A DNA stretch of 64,000 bases. It comes from JAHEEL01 sp963715255. Lineage in GTDB: Bacteria > Actinomycetota > Acidimicrobiia > Spongiisociales > UBA5794. Position 1 is the stretch's first letter, and every line of letters begins with the position of its first letter. A program made the translations under genes and the position numbers. The notes under the pieces are model-generated. The model ran no database searches, had not been told where the DNA came from, and saw only the letters and a program-made list of their open reading frames with translations. Shown here one piece after another: positions 34,051-43,384 of the stretch. The stretch covers positions 496,001 through 560,000 of the forward strand of contig CAVQRN010000002.1 in NCBI GenBank assembly GCA_963715255.1. Direction: 5' to 3'.

Positions 34051-36120
34051 ATGCAGCACACCAGGGACCCTCGCTTCGACGTGTTGTTCGAGCCGGTACG
34101 CATCGGTCCGGTGACGGCGCGAAATCGTTTCTATCAGGTGCCGCACTGCAACGGGATGGGGTACCGCGACCCGTCGGCGTTGGCTGCGATGCGAGGAGTC
34201 AAGGCCGAGGGCGGCTGGGCTGTTGTGTCGACCGAAGAGGTCGAGATTCACCCTTCGTCGGAGACTACGCCGTACATCGAGGGTCGTATCTGGGACGCCG
34301 AGGACATCCCCGCCCATGCGCTCGTCGTCGACCGGATCCACGCACATGGAGCGCTCGCCGCCATCGAACTCGTCCACGGCGGCATGAGCGCGCCCAACTA
34401 CTACACCCGGGTCCCACCGATGGGTCCGGGTCACCAGCGCCTCGCCGGTCGCTTCGCACCCATCCAGTCACGGCGCATGGACCACGGCGACATCGCCGAT
34501 CTTCGTCGTTGGCACCGAGAGGCGGTCGAGCGATCACTCCAGGCCGGCTACGACATCGTGTACGTGTACGCAGGGCACTCGCTCACGACGCTGCAGTTCT
34601 TCCTCTCCCCCAAGTACAACGATCGCAACGACGAATACGGCGGATCGGTCGAGAACCGAACGCGCCTGTTGCGTGAAGTGCTCGAGGAGACCCAGGAGGT
34701 CGTCGCCGGGCGGGCAGCGGTTGCGTGCCGGATCGCCGTCGATGAGTTGAGCGGCAGCCTCGGCATCGACCGCCCGCAGATCGAGACGATTCTCGGTCTC
34801 GTCGGCGAGTTGCCCGACGTGTGGGACTTCATGGTGGGTGTCTGGGAGGACGACTCGGTGACGTCCCGGTTCGGCCCCGAGGGCGGCCAGGAGGCATACG
34901 TGCGGGGCCTGAAGGCGCTCACGTCAAAACCGGTGGTCGGCGTGGGACGTTTCACCTCACCGGACACGATGGTGCGCATGGTCCGGCAGGGTGTGCTCGA
35001 CTTCATCGGCGCCGCCCGGCCCTCGATCGCCGACCCCTTCCTGCCCTCCAAGATCGAGGAGGGTCGAATCGACGAGATCAGGGAGTGCATCGGGTGCAAC
35101 ATATGTGTATCCGGGGATTTCACGGTGTCCCCGATCCGCTGCACCCAGAATCCTTCCATGGGCGAGGAGTGGCGGCGCGGCTGGCACCCCGAGCGGTTTC
35201 GTCCTGCCGGCACCGCCGAGAAGGTACTCGTGGTCGGCGGCGGCCCTGCCGGACTGGAAGCCGCGATGGTCGCAGGCAAACGCGGCTACGAAGTGGTGCT
35301 TGTTGAAGCAACCCGGGAGTTGGGCGGACGAGTCACCCGTGAGGCGCTCCTTCCCGGTCTGGCGGAGTGGAGGCGGGTGCTCGACTACCGGGTGAACCAG
35401 ATCGATCACATCGACGGGGTCGACCACTATTTCGAAAGCGCCATGACCGCAGACGAGATCCTCGAGTACGGCTTTCACCACGTTGCGGTGGCGACCGGCT
35501 CGGACTGGCGGCGCGACGGTGTTGGGCACTGGCACCGACATCCCCTCGCCATCGATGCGAACCTCGAGATCCTCACGCCCGACGACATCTTGGGCGGCAC
35601 GCGGCCGCGGGGCGAACGGATGGTCGTCTTCGACGATGACCACTACTACATGGGTGGCGTGCTCGCAGAACTCCTTGCCGGAGAGGGTTTCGAGGTCGTG
35701 TTCGTGACGCCCGCCGCCGACGTGTCCCATTGGGCGCACAACACGATGGAGCAGGAACGGATCCAGCGGCGTCTCCTCGAGAAGGGCGTGATCCTGCACA
35801 CCCAGCGCACACTGACCGGGGTGACCGACGGCCGCGTAACAACGGCCTGTGTCCTCACCGGACGCGAACTCGTCCTCGACTGCGACGCCGTCGTATTCGT
35901 GACGGCACGCCTCCCCAATGAAGGCCTGTACTTCGAACTCATGGAACGACGTCAACGGTGGCAGGACGCAGGATTGGTGTCGGTCAGGGCGGTCGGTGAC
36001 GCATTCGCTCCCGGCACGATCGCGTCTGCCGTCTGGGACGGTCGGAGGTTCGCCGAGGAACTCGACGGCCGCGATGAACCGGCGCTGTTCCGGCGCAACA
36101 TTCCGAGCCTGCCGGCCTGA
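34051..36120 (+). CDS. Trimethylamine/dimethylamine dehydrogenase-like iron-sulfur flavoprotein
   Basis: 689 residues. An Old-Yellow-Enzyme TIM barrel (residues 1-330) has AAIELVHGG, YDIVYVYAGHS with the active-site Tyr and His seen in trimethylamine dehydrogenase, and SPKYNDRNDEYGGSVENR. The 4Fe-4S site is ECIGCNICVS with a fourth Cys at IRCTQNPSMGEEWRRGWHPE, a run close to TMADH. The C-terminal half is an FAD/ADP-binding disulfide-reductase fold (VLVVGGGPAGLEAAM). It probably oxidatively demethylates a methylated amine and passes electrons to ETF; the dienoyl-CoA reductase branch is less likely. Confidence 0.85.
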   Translation: MQHTRDPRFDVLFEPVRIGPVTARNRFYQVPHCNGMGYRDPSALAAMRGVKAEGGWAVVSTEEVEIHPSSETTPYIEGRIWDAEDIPAHALVVDRIHAHGALAAIELVHGGMSAPNYYTRVPPMGPGHQRLAGRFAPIQSRRMDHGDIADLRRWHREAVERSLQAGYDIVYVYAGHSLTTLQFFLSPKYNDRNDEYGGSVENRTRLLREVLEETQEVVAGRAAVACRIAVDELSGSLGIDRPQIETILGLVGELPDVWDFMVGVWEDDSVTSRFGPEGGQEAYVRGLKALTSKPVVGVGRFTSPDTMVRMVRQGVLDFIGAARPSIADPFLPSKIEEGRIDEIRECIGCNICVSGDFTVSPIRCTQNPSMGEEWRRGWHPERFRPAGTAEKVLVVGGGPAGLEAAMVAGKRGYEVVLVEATRELGGRVTREALLPGLAEWRRVLDYRVNQIDHIDGVDHYFESAMTADEILEYGFHHVAVATGSDWRRDGVGHWHRHPLAIDANLEILTPDDILGGTRPRGERMVVFDDDHYYMGGVLAELLAGEGFEVVFVTPAADVSHWAHNTMEQERIQRRLLEKGVILHTQRTLTGVTDGRVTTACVLTGRELVLDCDAVVFVTARLPNEGLYFELMERRQRWQDAGLVSVRAVGDAFAPGTIASAVWDGRRFAEELDGRDEPALFRRNIPSLPA

Positions 36121-36227
36121 GGAGATACCGGGAACGAGGCCGCCGCTCAGAACGCGTCGCCCGTGCACAGCAGATTCGCTCCCCGATAGGACATAGAGAA
36201 CCACGCCCCAGTCCGGCGGCGGCCGTG

Positions 36228-36233
36228 TAGCCT
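36228..36233 (+). promoter_or_regulatory. Leaderless -10 box for the SRPBCC protein
   Basis: TAGCCT six bases before ATG 36240. Confidence 0.5.
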
Positions 36234-36239
36234 CGCTTC

Positions 36240-36710
36240 ATGACTGACACCTACTCCGTTGAGCGCTCTGCGACCATCAAGGCGCCCGCTGCCTCCATCT
36301 ACGCACAAATAGTCGACTTCCACCGATGGACCGCCTGGTCCCCGTGGGAAGGCCTCGACCCGGATCTCGAGCGAACCTACTCGGGGCCGGACCGGGGCCC
36401 GGGCGCGACCTACGTCTGGTCGGGGAACCGCAAAGCCGGCGAGGGGCGGATGGAGATTGCCGAGGCTGTGGAACCCTCCAGGGTGGAAGTCGCGCTGAAC
36501 TTCGTGAAGCCGTTCAAGTCCAGCAGCACCACGACCTTCGACCTAGAGCCGGAGGGGGAGGCGACCCGGGTTACATGGACGATGAACGGGCCGAAGACGC
36601 TGATGACCCGGGTGATGGGCCTCTACAAGAGCATGGACAAGATGATCGGCCCGGATTTCGAGAAGGGCCTTGAGCGACTCAAAGCGGTCGCGGAGCGGCC
36701 CGAGACCTGA
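36240..36710 (+). CDS. SRPBCC (START/Bet v1-like) protein
   Basis: 156 residues. SVERSATIKAPAASIYAQIVD is the classic polyketide-cyclase/dehydrase-type start of the helix-grip fold, followed by FHRWTAWSPWEGLDPDLERTY. The last helix is MGLYKSMDKMIGPDFEKGL. It binds a hydrophobic ligand; the ligand is unknown. A strong convergent hairpin follows. Confidence 0.88.
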   Translation: MTDTYSVERSATIKAPAASIYAQIVDFHRWTAWSPWEGLDPDLERTYSGPDRGPGATYVWSGNRKAGEGRMEIAEAVEPSRVEVALNFVKPFKSSSTTTFDLEPEGEATRVTWTMNGPKTLMTRVMGLYKSMDKMIGPDFEKGLERLKAVAERPET

Positions 36711-36753
36711 GCTGGCCCGGACGCCCCCTCTGCGTCGTCGCCGGACGCCCCCT

Positions 36754-36786
36754 CTTCGTCTCCCCCACAGCGTGGTGGAGACGAAG
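36754..36786. terminator. Bidirectional hairpin between the SRPBCC and SGNH genes
   Basis: A 10-bp stem (36754-36763 with 36777-36786), a one-pair mismatch, then four more pairs and a 3-base loop, in the convergent gap. Confidence 0.75.
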
Positions 36787-36799
36787 GTCTGTCCTCCGA

Positions 36800-37615
36800 T
36801 CAATCGTCGTAGCCGAGCTTGTGCAGCGCTTCGGCTACCACGGCAGCCCCCGTCGCGTTGAAGTGACCGTCCGCCCCGATCCAGTCATCGGGTATCCGCA
36901 GATCGGGGTCGAGTACGCCGAACACGGCGTTCAAGTCCACGACCTTCCCGCCGTGGGCTTCGGTGACGGCAGCCATTGCATCCATGAACGCCAACAAGCC
37001 GTCGCGACCGTCGGGCGCCGTGAGGCCCTCAATGCCTTCAGGCGGCACGAGCCACTCCCAGGCCTTGGCGGATCGAATGATTGCCTCGGGGTTGAGTGCC
37101 TGAATCTCGTCGAGGAATCCATTCCACTCATCGGCATAGCTGTCAGTCATCTTCTGGGCGCAGGGGGCGTCACCCGGCTCGCATCCTGTTCGGATGACAT
37201 CGGCTTCGGGATGGATGAAGATCACCTCGGATCTGCCGATTTCGGTCCGTATGATGTCCTGTTGGAGTATGACGGCATAGTCGATGTACCCGCCACGCCA
37301 ATAGTTCAGCACGTCGACGCTGACGCCGCGATCGCGGGTGATGAGGTCACCCCAGAGCTCGGCCCATCCGCCGACGGCGAGACTGTCGGCGAGGATCATG
37401 ACCTGCCAATCGGCGGGTTCGACGGATTCGACCTGTTCGACGGTCGTACTGACCTCCTCCGAAACTGACGCGTCATCCACGATCGTGGGCTCCGTTGTGG
37501 TGGACTCGGGTGTCGCTGTGTCCGATCCGAGCCCCTCGGTGTTCCCACAGGCAGCCAGGAGCAGAACCGCCGCGATCCAGGGGACGAATACTCGGAGAGA
37601 ACGGATGAGCATCAT
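36800..37615 (-). CDS. SGNH/GDSL-hydrolase-like lipoprotein
   Basis: 271 residues. A signal sequence ends in LLLAAC, a lipobox, followed by a Thr/Glu-rich linker. VMILADSLAVGGW is block I with the nucleophile Ser (DS in place of GDS), and DWIGADGHFNATGAAVVAE is block V with the catalytic Asp and His. It is probably an extracytoplasmic esterase or acetyl hydrolase. AAGGAG lies six bases upstream of ATG 37615, only 22 bases after the propeller gene, so it is the third gene of the sigma-factor operon. Confidence 0.8.
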   Translation of the reverse strand: MMLIRSLRVFVPWIAAVLLLAACGNTEGLGSDTATPESTTTEPTIVDDASVSEEVSTTVEQVESVEPADWQVMILADSLAVGGWAELWGDLITRDRGVSVDVLNYWRGGYIDYAVILQQDIIRTEIGRSEVIFIHPEADVIRTGCEPGDAPCAQKMTDSYADEWNGFLDEIQALNPEAIIRSAKAWEWLVPPEGIEGLTAPDGRDGLLAFMDAMAAVTEAHGGKVVDLNAVFGVLDPDLRIPDDWIGADGHFNATGAAVVAEALHKLGYDD

Positions 37616-37637
37616 TGGGACTCCTTGGTGTGTGTGG

Positions 37638-39113
37638 TCATTGTCGGGTGAAGGGTGACGGATACACCGTCGTCGTGGTGCCGTCGAAGCTGATCAGTCC
37701 CTGATCCGATAACTTCCATAGGGTTCCGTCGGGGCCGACGGCTGCAGGGAATCCGCCTGCCGCCACGTCGCCCGGATAGGCGATCCAGCGTGTGCCGTCG
37801 AAGCGGGCGTAGCCGCAGGCGGGTGTCGCGATGGGCGGATTCCCTTCAGCGTCACCCGTCCACACGGTCTTGTCTTCCCCGACCACCACGGTCCCGTCTG
37901 GGCCGACGACGACGGTGGGGTTTGCACAGAGGAGGCCGTCCGCGGCCGTGTACCAGGTCCAGACCGTGCCGTCGAAGCGGGCGATGGTCGCGGGTGATAT
38001 GTCCGGGAAGAGGGTCGGCAGGCCGTCGTCATAGGTGTCGCCGCCGGTGACGGCGACGGCCCAGATCGTGCCGTCTGGGGCGGCCGCGACCCGGGACACG
38101 TTGCTGCCGGGAAGACCATCGTCGTCGGCATAGCGAGTGAATTCGGTGCCGTCGAACGAGAAGAGGCCACGCCCCCCTTGGCCTCCGAAGGTGTTCAAGC
38201 CGGCGTTCGTGCCCGCCCACAGGATGCCGTCGCCATCGATCGCCAGCGAACTCGACCACGGTGATACGGACCCGTTCCATCCGGTCGGCAACCCGGGCAC
38301 GGTGTGGCGTTCCCATGCTGTGCCGTCGAATGTGAGCAGCAGATTCTCACCCAGGGAGGCGAACACGGTGCCGTCGGCAGACACCACCACGTCGCCGATT
38401 TCGGCCCCGGGCGCCCCATCGATGTCGAACAATGACCACGAACACGGGTCCTGATCGCAGTCGTGGCGTGCCAGCCATGTCATGGTCCGTGCCTGCCCAT
38501 CCCACGTGTCGACGATGACGCCTCCGAACTCCTCGTCATCGACCGTGGACCAGGACGTGCCGCCGACCCACAGAGTGCCATCCGGAGCGAGAGCGATCTG
38601 GGAGATTCCCCCGACCGGCATGCCGACGTCCACTGGGTTCCCCTCGGGCAGTCCCGTGAGATCGATCAATGCCCACTCACCCCCGTCGTCGAGTGTGGCG
38701 ATGCCGGCCGGTGCCACCGCATAGACCAGCCCATCTGAAGCAATCTCCACGTCATGGACGCCATAGCTCCAGTCGAGGACGGCAGAATCAACCGGCACCT
38801 CCGCCGCGTTCGTCGTCACGCTGGGAGGCGTCGTCGTGGTGGCCGCCTCGATGGTTGTCTGGGTGGCAACGGACTCATCGGCGATGTCCGGTTCCGTCGT
38901 GCGCAGCACCAGCATCGACACGGCAACAACGACGAGGACCGACACGGCCGTCGAGACCGCGATCAACGGACCACGCCACCATTGACCGGCTGGGCGGACG
39001 AGGGCTTTGGGCGGTGCGGAACGGAGTTCTCGCGTTCGCCGGTCGATGCTCGCACGAATGTCCGGTGGGTCGAGTTGATCCAGTTCGCTGAGACGGTGCC
39101 GCAAGTCAGTCAT
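37638..39113 (-). CDS. Membrane-anchored beta-propeller protein, putative anti-sigma factor
   Basis: 491 residues. A 48-residue N-terminus (MTDLRHRLSELDQLDPPDI) faces the cytoplasm; one membrane helix is at about 49-71 (PLIAVSTAVSVLVVVAVSML). Then comes a Thr-rich linker and an outer domain with repeated blades of the type IALAPDGTLWVGG, VVVSADGTVFASLG, LAIDGDGILWAGTN, VAAAPDGTIWAVAV and VVVGPDGTVVVGE, as in two-component-regulator propellers. Its ATG overlaps the stop of the ECF sigma gene (ATGACTGA), so the two are co-translated, the usual layout for sigma and anti-sigma. The propeller would be the sensor; this is inference. Confidence 0.78.
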   Translation of the reverse strand: MTDLRHRLSELDQLDPPDIRASIDRRTRELRSAPPKALVRPAGQWWRGPLIAVSTAVSVLVVVAVSMLVLRTTEPDIADESVATQTTIEAATTTTPPSVTTNAAEVPVDSAVLDWSYGVHDVEIASDGLVYAVAPAGIATLDDGGEWALIDLTGLPEGNPVDVGMPVGGISQIALAPDGTLWVGGTSWSTVDDEEFGGVIVDTWDGQARTMTWLARHDCDQDPCSWSLFDIDGAPGAEIGDVVVSADGTVFASLGENLLLTFDGTAWERHTVPGLPTGWNGSVSPWSSSLAIDGDGILWAGTNAGLNTFGGQGGRGLFSFDGTEFTRYADDDGLPGSNVSRVAAAPDGTIWAVAVTGGDTYDDGLPTLFPDISPATIARFDGTVWTWYTAADGLLCANPTVVVGPDGTVVVGEDKTVWTGDAEGNPPIATPACGYARFDGTRWIAYPGDVAAGGFPAAVGPDGTLWKLSDQGLISFDGTTTTVYPSPFTRQ

Positions 39114-39660
39114 CGTTCTCCTCCAACAGTCTTACCAGACGGCGGCGTCCCCGACTCAGGTGCACCCACACCGCGGCGGTCGTCGAACCCGTGATTTCGG
39201 CGGTATCGGATGCCGGATACCCGGCGTAGTAGTGCAGCACCACCGCGGCACGCTGCATCGGCGACAGTTCGGCCAAAGCCGCTCGGATCTCCCATGCCGC
39301 TTCGTCCGCCGCCACGGGGCTGTCGGGCACGAAGTCCGAGAACGTTCCTCGCCGCTTCAACTCACCGGCGGCGATCCGATAGGCAGCCTTCCACACCCAA
39401 CGCTCGGGTGAACGGATCTCCTCACCGCGGGCAATTGCCTGGGCGAACGCCTCAGCCACCGCGTCCTGCGCCATATCCCGGCTCCCCGTATACGCCGTGA
39501 GCGCCCGCCACATACGCGGAGCCTGCTCCCGATACAACCCATCAAGCTCATCGACCCGCTGACGAACTCGAATCGTCGATCTCTCGGCTGAGCGACTCGA
39601 CCAATTCGATCCTCCACTCATACAGGGAGCGAAAGAGACCAAAACCTGAACACCCATCAC
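39106..39660 (-). CDS. ECF-type RNA polymerase sigma factor
   Basis: 184 residues from 39660; ATG 39621 is an alternative. Region 2 is LYREQAPRMWRALTAYTGSR then AQDAVAEAFAQAI and SPERWVWKAAYRIA. Region 4 is ALAELSPMQRAAVVLHYYAG followed by TTAAVWVHLSRGRRRLVRLL. It should direct transcription of its own operon and other targets in response to the downstream membrane propeller. Two TACCGT copies 15 bases apart precede the start and may be part of the promoter. Confidence 0.88.
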   Translation of the reverse strand: MMGVQVLVSFAPCMSGGSNWSSRSAERSTIRVRQRVDELDGLYREQAPRMWRALTAYTGSRDMAQDAVAEAFAQAIARGEEIRSPERWVWKAAYRIAAGELKRRGTFSDFVPDSPVAADEAAWEIRAALAELSPMQRAAVVLHYYAGYPASDTAEITGSTTAAVWVHLSRGRRRLVRLLEENDD

Positions 39661-39878
39661 GGTACGCCGAAGACGGTACCTTCTCTAGGTCCGTCCGACC
39701 CCACAGCAACCCCGGAGCCACCTCGCCAGTGCGGCAAAGGCCCGCTGTGGCGCTTTCCAGGGACCCCTCTGTCTCGGGCCCGGCGATGCCGGAGGATGAC
39801 CATGCGCTCCCCGAGCGGTGCACCGCTCGACGACCGACCCCGTGCGAATAACCCCCGGCGACCGCCGTAGCAAACGCG

Positions 39879-41538
39879 TCAGGCGGCGATGACGTCGGGA
39901 CGAGTTGGCGTGGAGAGCCTTCCGGGCTCCGAGACCCGGGCAGCGATGAGGCCGACGACGAGGAATGAAAGGAACAGCGGCACCACGATCGTGAACGTGA
40001 GGTCCGAGTCCGGGTTTCCAGGGCGGGGCGACGCAAGCTGGAAGAAGGTGTCGACCGCCGGCACGAGCACGACGAACGTGACCAGCGCCACGACGATCAC
40101 CGACGCCAGCCGAGAAGCGAAACCCCGGTCGCGGGCCGCGAGCAGCTCGCCGATGCCGGCTGCGATTGCAGGCCACACGAGCAAGTAGCCGAAGGCGGGC
40201 AGGAAGGCGCCGGCGACCACGGCGAGCACCAGCCATGTGATCAGCATGCCACCGCCGGCATCACTGCCGTTGATAGCCGACCGGCGCTCGACCAGGTACC
40301 AGGCACCTCCGGTCAGCCCGACGAGGGCGGCGAGGTACGCGTACCCCTCGACCACACCCATGTCGCTCCTGAGGTTGACGAGCCCGACCCAAACCACGGT
40401 TGCCACCACCAGGGCGCCCAGTGCACCGAGGAGCACCAAGCCGAGGCCGGACAGGAGTCTCCGCACCGATGTGCCCCGTCGCCTCACACGGCTCCACAGC
40501 GCGCCGACGAGGAGCAGCAGAGCGGCAGCGAGACTCACGATCGCTCCGGTCGTCGAGTAGCGCACGACGAAGCCGAACGGGACGGTGAAGAAGACGGCGT
40601 CGTTCGTCGCGTTCGCCAACTCGAGGGGTCCGAAGTTCCGCGCGATGCCGAGCGACAGCGAGATGTCCTGAGCGAGGCCGTTCACGTTGACAACGTTGAC
40701 CGTGTCCCTGGGGGTGTGGTAGATCGACGTGCCCCGCATGTAGGCGAAGTTGTATCCCGGCACGCCGGCGTCGCGGAAGACGTCGAAGTCGGTCGCTGCT
40801 CCACCGATGAGGTCGGCCGTCTGCGTCATGAATGAGAACGCGACGAGTTCGGGCACGGCGTCGGTGAGGCGGAAGATGAGCTCGTCCTTCGGCCCGCTCA
40901 TCTCGACAAGCATCGTCGGTCCGGCTACTCCGATGCCCTCGAAGTTCACCGCCAGGGCGACGTCGGCGAACCACGGGTGATACTCGGCGAAACCCCACGC
41001 TCCGAATCGTGGCGTCGGCTCCTCGCCATCGGTGAAGAGGAGGATCACGTCATTCGGTGGCGTCGGCTCAGACGCGAGAACACGGCCGACTTCGAGCAAC
41101 GCCGCGACGGCCGTTGAGTTGTCGTTCGCTCCCGGCGTGCTCGGCACGGTGTCGTAGTGCGCCATGAAGAGGATGGCCTCTCCGTCGCCGGATCCGGGGA
41201 TGCGAACCAGCACATCCGTGACGTCAACGGTCCCGCCGGGCGCCCCGAAGTAGTCCGGTGTCTCGACGGTCAACGTCTCGGGTTCGAGACCGACCCCGGT
41301 CAGAGTCTCGATGAGATACTCACGAACGCTGTTCGATTTCCGGTGTCCCCATCACATGGGGCTCCTGAGCGATGAACGAGACATGCTCGAGTGCAAGATC
41401 GACCGAGATGGCGCCGGGGTCGTCTCCGGTGGGTGCGCGTGGTGCGAGGATGGGGAAGATACTGATGCCGAGGCAGACGGCGACGGCGAGCCACAAGCCG
41501 AACGTTGGTAGACGGTGCACTGTTCCTCGGTCGCTCAC
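39879..41538 (-). CDS. M28-family membrane metallopeptidase, one frameshift
   Basis: The reading starts at GTG 41538 (GGGGAGA upstream) with one membrane helix (LPTFGLWLAVAVCLGIS) and then SVDLALEHVSFIAQEPHVMG. One extra base at about 41328 shifts the frame; it resumes as VREYLIETLTGVGLEP. The catalytic zinc ligands are MAHYDTVPSTPGANDNSTA, LLFTDGEE and TSIYHTPRDT. The C-terminal 250 residues have about eight membrane helices, as in Fxna/ER-type M28 peptidases. Corrected length is about 552 residues. Aminopeptidase activity outside the membrane is expected. Confidence 0.82.
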
Positions 41539-41826
41539 ACGGCTTCTCCCCGACGCCAAGAATTCTTGCACAGACGTGACGTTCCGGTCGAGTGGGACGG
41601 AGGAGACGACTCCGACGACTCCACGGGGGAGCTTCGCGGACTGGAGAACATCGCTTCGCACGACGCAAATCGGCAGAGCACCCGGGGTTCGAACCTCTTC
41701 TCGTGCCGCGGACCAAGGCCACGGATCACTGTGTCTGTCGTGAACTTCTTGCACACGACGGTCAGCCGGTGCGTAAGTTTGGGAGCACCCCACTCGACGT
41801 GGGGGTATCGAACCGGGGAGGGTTCC

Positions 41827-41862
41827 ATGAAACGACTGCTGCTCAAGGAATGCTGTACGTGA
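41827..41862 (+). CDS. 11-residue leader peptide with Leu and Cys runs
   Basis: ATG 41827 reads MKRLLLKECCT and stops at TGA 41860-41862. GGGGAGGG six bases upstream is one of the strongest ribosome binding sites in the window. The stop overlaps the GTG start of the monooxygenase (GTGA), so translation is coupled. Two adjacent Cys codons recall cysteine-sensing leaders in mycobacteria; this is an inference. Confidence 0.45.
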   Translation: MKRLLLKECCT

Positions 41863-43253
41863 GGCCGGCTTCTGTGGATGTGGTGATTGTCGGGGGTGGA
41901 CAAGCGGGTCTTGGCACAGCGTTCTATCTGGCCCAGGCCGGTCTCGAATTCGTGGTCTTGGAGCGTGGCCGTGTTGGGGAGACGTGGCGAACGCAGCGGT
42001 GGGACAGCTTCACCTTGAACACGCCAAATTGGATGAACGGGCTTCCCGGCGCCCCGTATGAGGGCGCCGATCCGCTCGGCTTCATGACCCACGGTGAGCT
42101 CGCGGCATCGTTTGAGGCATACGTCGAGCGGTTTGATCTGCCGGTTCGAACCGGTGTGACCGTTACCCGTGTGCAGAGAGCCGACGGCGATGGTCGATTC
42201 TCAGTTGTTGGAGAGTCAGCTACCGGCCACCCCGTCCTGTTCGACGCGGGGGCAGTTGTCATCGCTTCGGGGATTCTCCAGTCGCCGCGTATCCCGCCGG
42301 TCGGTGCCAAGATCCCGGACGGAATCCTCCAGCTTCACACCGGCGACTACCGGTCTCCCGACGCGTTGCCGGCAGGCTCGGTTGTCGTGGTTGGTGGGGG
42401 GCAGTCCGGTGCCCAGATCGTTGAAGACCTGCTCGCAGCGAACCGCACCGTCTACTTCTCGATCAGCGAAGTTCCGCGCCTGCCGCGAAGCTACCGGGGT
42501 CGAGACTTCATGGACTGGTGGCTCGACATGGGGGTTTGGGACACCCGCCTGGATGACGTCGAGGACCCGGCCGAACTACGAATCAGGAACGCCACGGTGT
42601 CCGGCGTCGGAGCCCGGGGCCATACCGTCAGCTACCAACAGTTGTCCCGCGACGGCGCACGGCTCATGGGCCGGCTCGACGATGTCCACGGCCAAGCGCT
42701 GTTGACTGACAACAGAGTCATGGAGTACATCGCGAACGCCGACTCAAAGTCGCAAGAACTCAAAGACCGCATCGACGCCCGGATCGCCAACGAGGGGCAC
42801 GACTCCCCCCAGCCAGACTCCGATCCGGCTGACGCGCCGGTCCCTGCTGGCGAATCTATCCCGTGGCTGACCACACTCGATCTCGACGTTGCCGATGTCG
42901 GCACGGTCATCTGGTCAACCGGATTTGCAGCGGACTTCTCCTGGATCGAGCTGCCGGTCACCGACGAGAACGGCAATCCCAAACACGACAGAGGCGTCGG
43001 CACCGTCGACGGCATCTACTTCGTCGGGTTCCCGTGGCTCTCGAAGCGAAAGTCAGGCATCATCTACGGCATCGAAGAGGACGCACAACACATCACCCAG
43101 GTCATTGTTCAACGCGCCTCGCTGCCCGGCAGGTCACCGCGACCTAGCCCGCCATGCCTGCCACGAGCGTTGGCCGTATGGCACCGGCCGGCGTCAATGC
43201 CGCTCACCGAGGAGGTGAATGAGATGGTGTCGATAGCGCGGAACGGAGAGTGA
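41859..43253 (+). CDS. Flavin-containing monooxygenase (FAD/NADPH)
   Basis: 464 residues from GTG 41859; ATG 41850 is alternative but has no spacing for the AAGGA at 41845. VVIVGGGQAGLGTAFYL is the FAD-binding GxGxxG, VVVVGGGQSGAQIVEDL the NADPH-binding one, and VGTVIWSTGFAADFSWI the ATG-like motif linking the two domains. It oxygenates N- or S-containing substrates, or may act as a CzcO-type oxidoreductase. A frameshifted relative lies at 48965-50083. The last 50 residues are non-conserved. Confidence 0.85.
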   Translation: MRPASVDVVIVGGGQAGLGTAFYLAQAGLEFVVLERGRVGETWRTQRWDSFTLNTPNWMNGLPGAPYEGADPLGFMTHGELAASFEAYVERFDLPVRTGVTVTRVQRADGDGRFSVVGESATGHPVLFDAGAVVIASGILQSPRIPPVGAKIPDGILQLHTGDYRSPDALPAGSVVVVGGGQSGAQIVEDLLAANRTVYFSISEVPRLPRSYRGRDFMDWWLDMGVWDTRLDDVEDPAELRIRNATVSGVGARGHTVSYQQLSRDGARLMGRLDDVHGQALLTDNRVMEYIANADSKSQELKDRIDARIANEGHDSPQPDSDPADAPVPAGESIPWLTTLDLDVADVGTVIWSTGFAADFSWIELPVTDENGNPKHDRGVGTVDGIYFVGFPWLSKRKSGIIYGIEEDAQHITQVIVQRASLPGRSPRPSPPCLPRALAVWHRPASMPLTEEVNEMVSIARNGE

Positions 43254-43384
43254 CGGCGATCCTTCTTACCAACATGGTCGGCGCCTCGCGGCTGATGGAG
43301 CGCGACGAGTTCGGGACGACTTCATACCAGAGACTTCACCGTGCCGACTGGAACGACCGCCCGCACGGCGGGTTCGGCTCCTAG
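43250..43384 (+). pseudogene. Remnant of a class III adenylate/guanylate cyclase N-terminus
   Basis: 44 codons starting at a GTG that overlaps the monooxygenase stop (GTGA), with GGAGA upstream. VTAILLTNMVGASRLMERDE parallels the cyclase start VTFLFTDVEGSTRRWEEH seen at 63259, but the metal-binding Asp is replaced by Asn and the frame stops after 44 codons without the rest of the domain. Probably a relic. Confidence 0.45.

Noticed and set aside
41680..41705. tRNA T-arm-like GGGTTCGAACC
   Set aside because: No D-arm, anticodon arm or acceptor stem can be folded around it.
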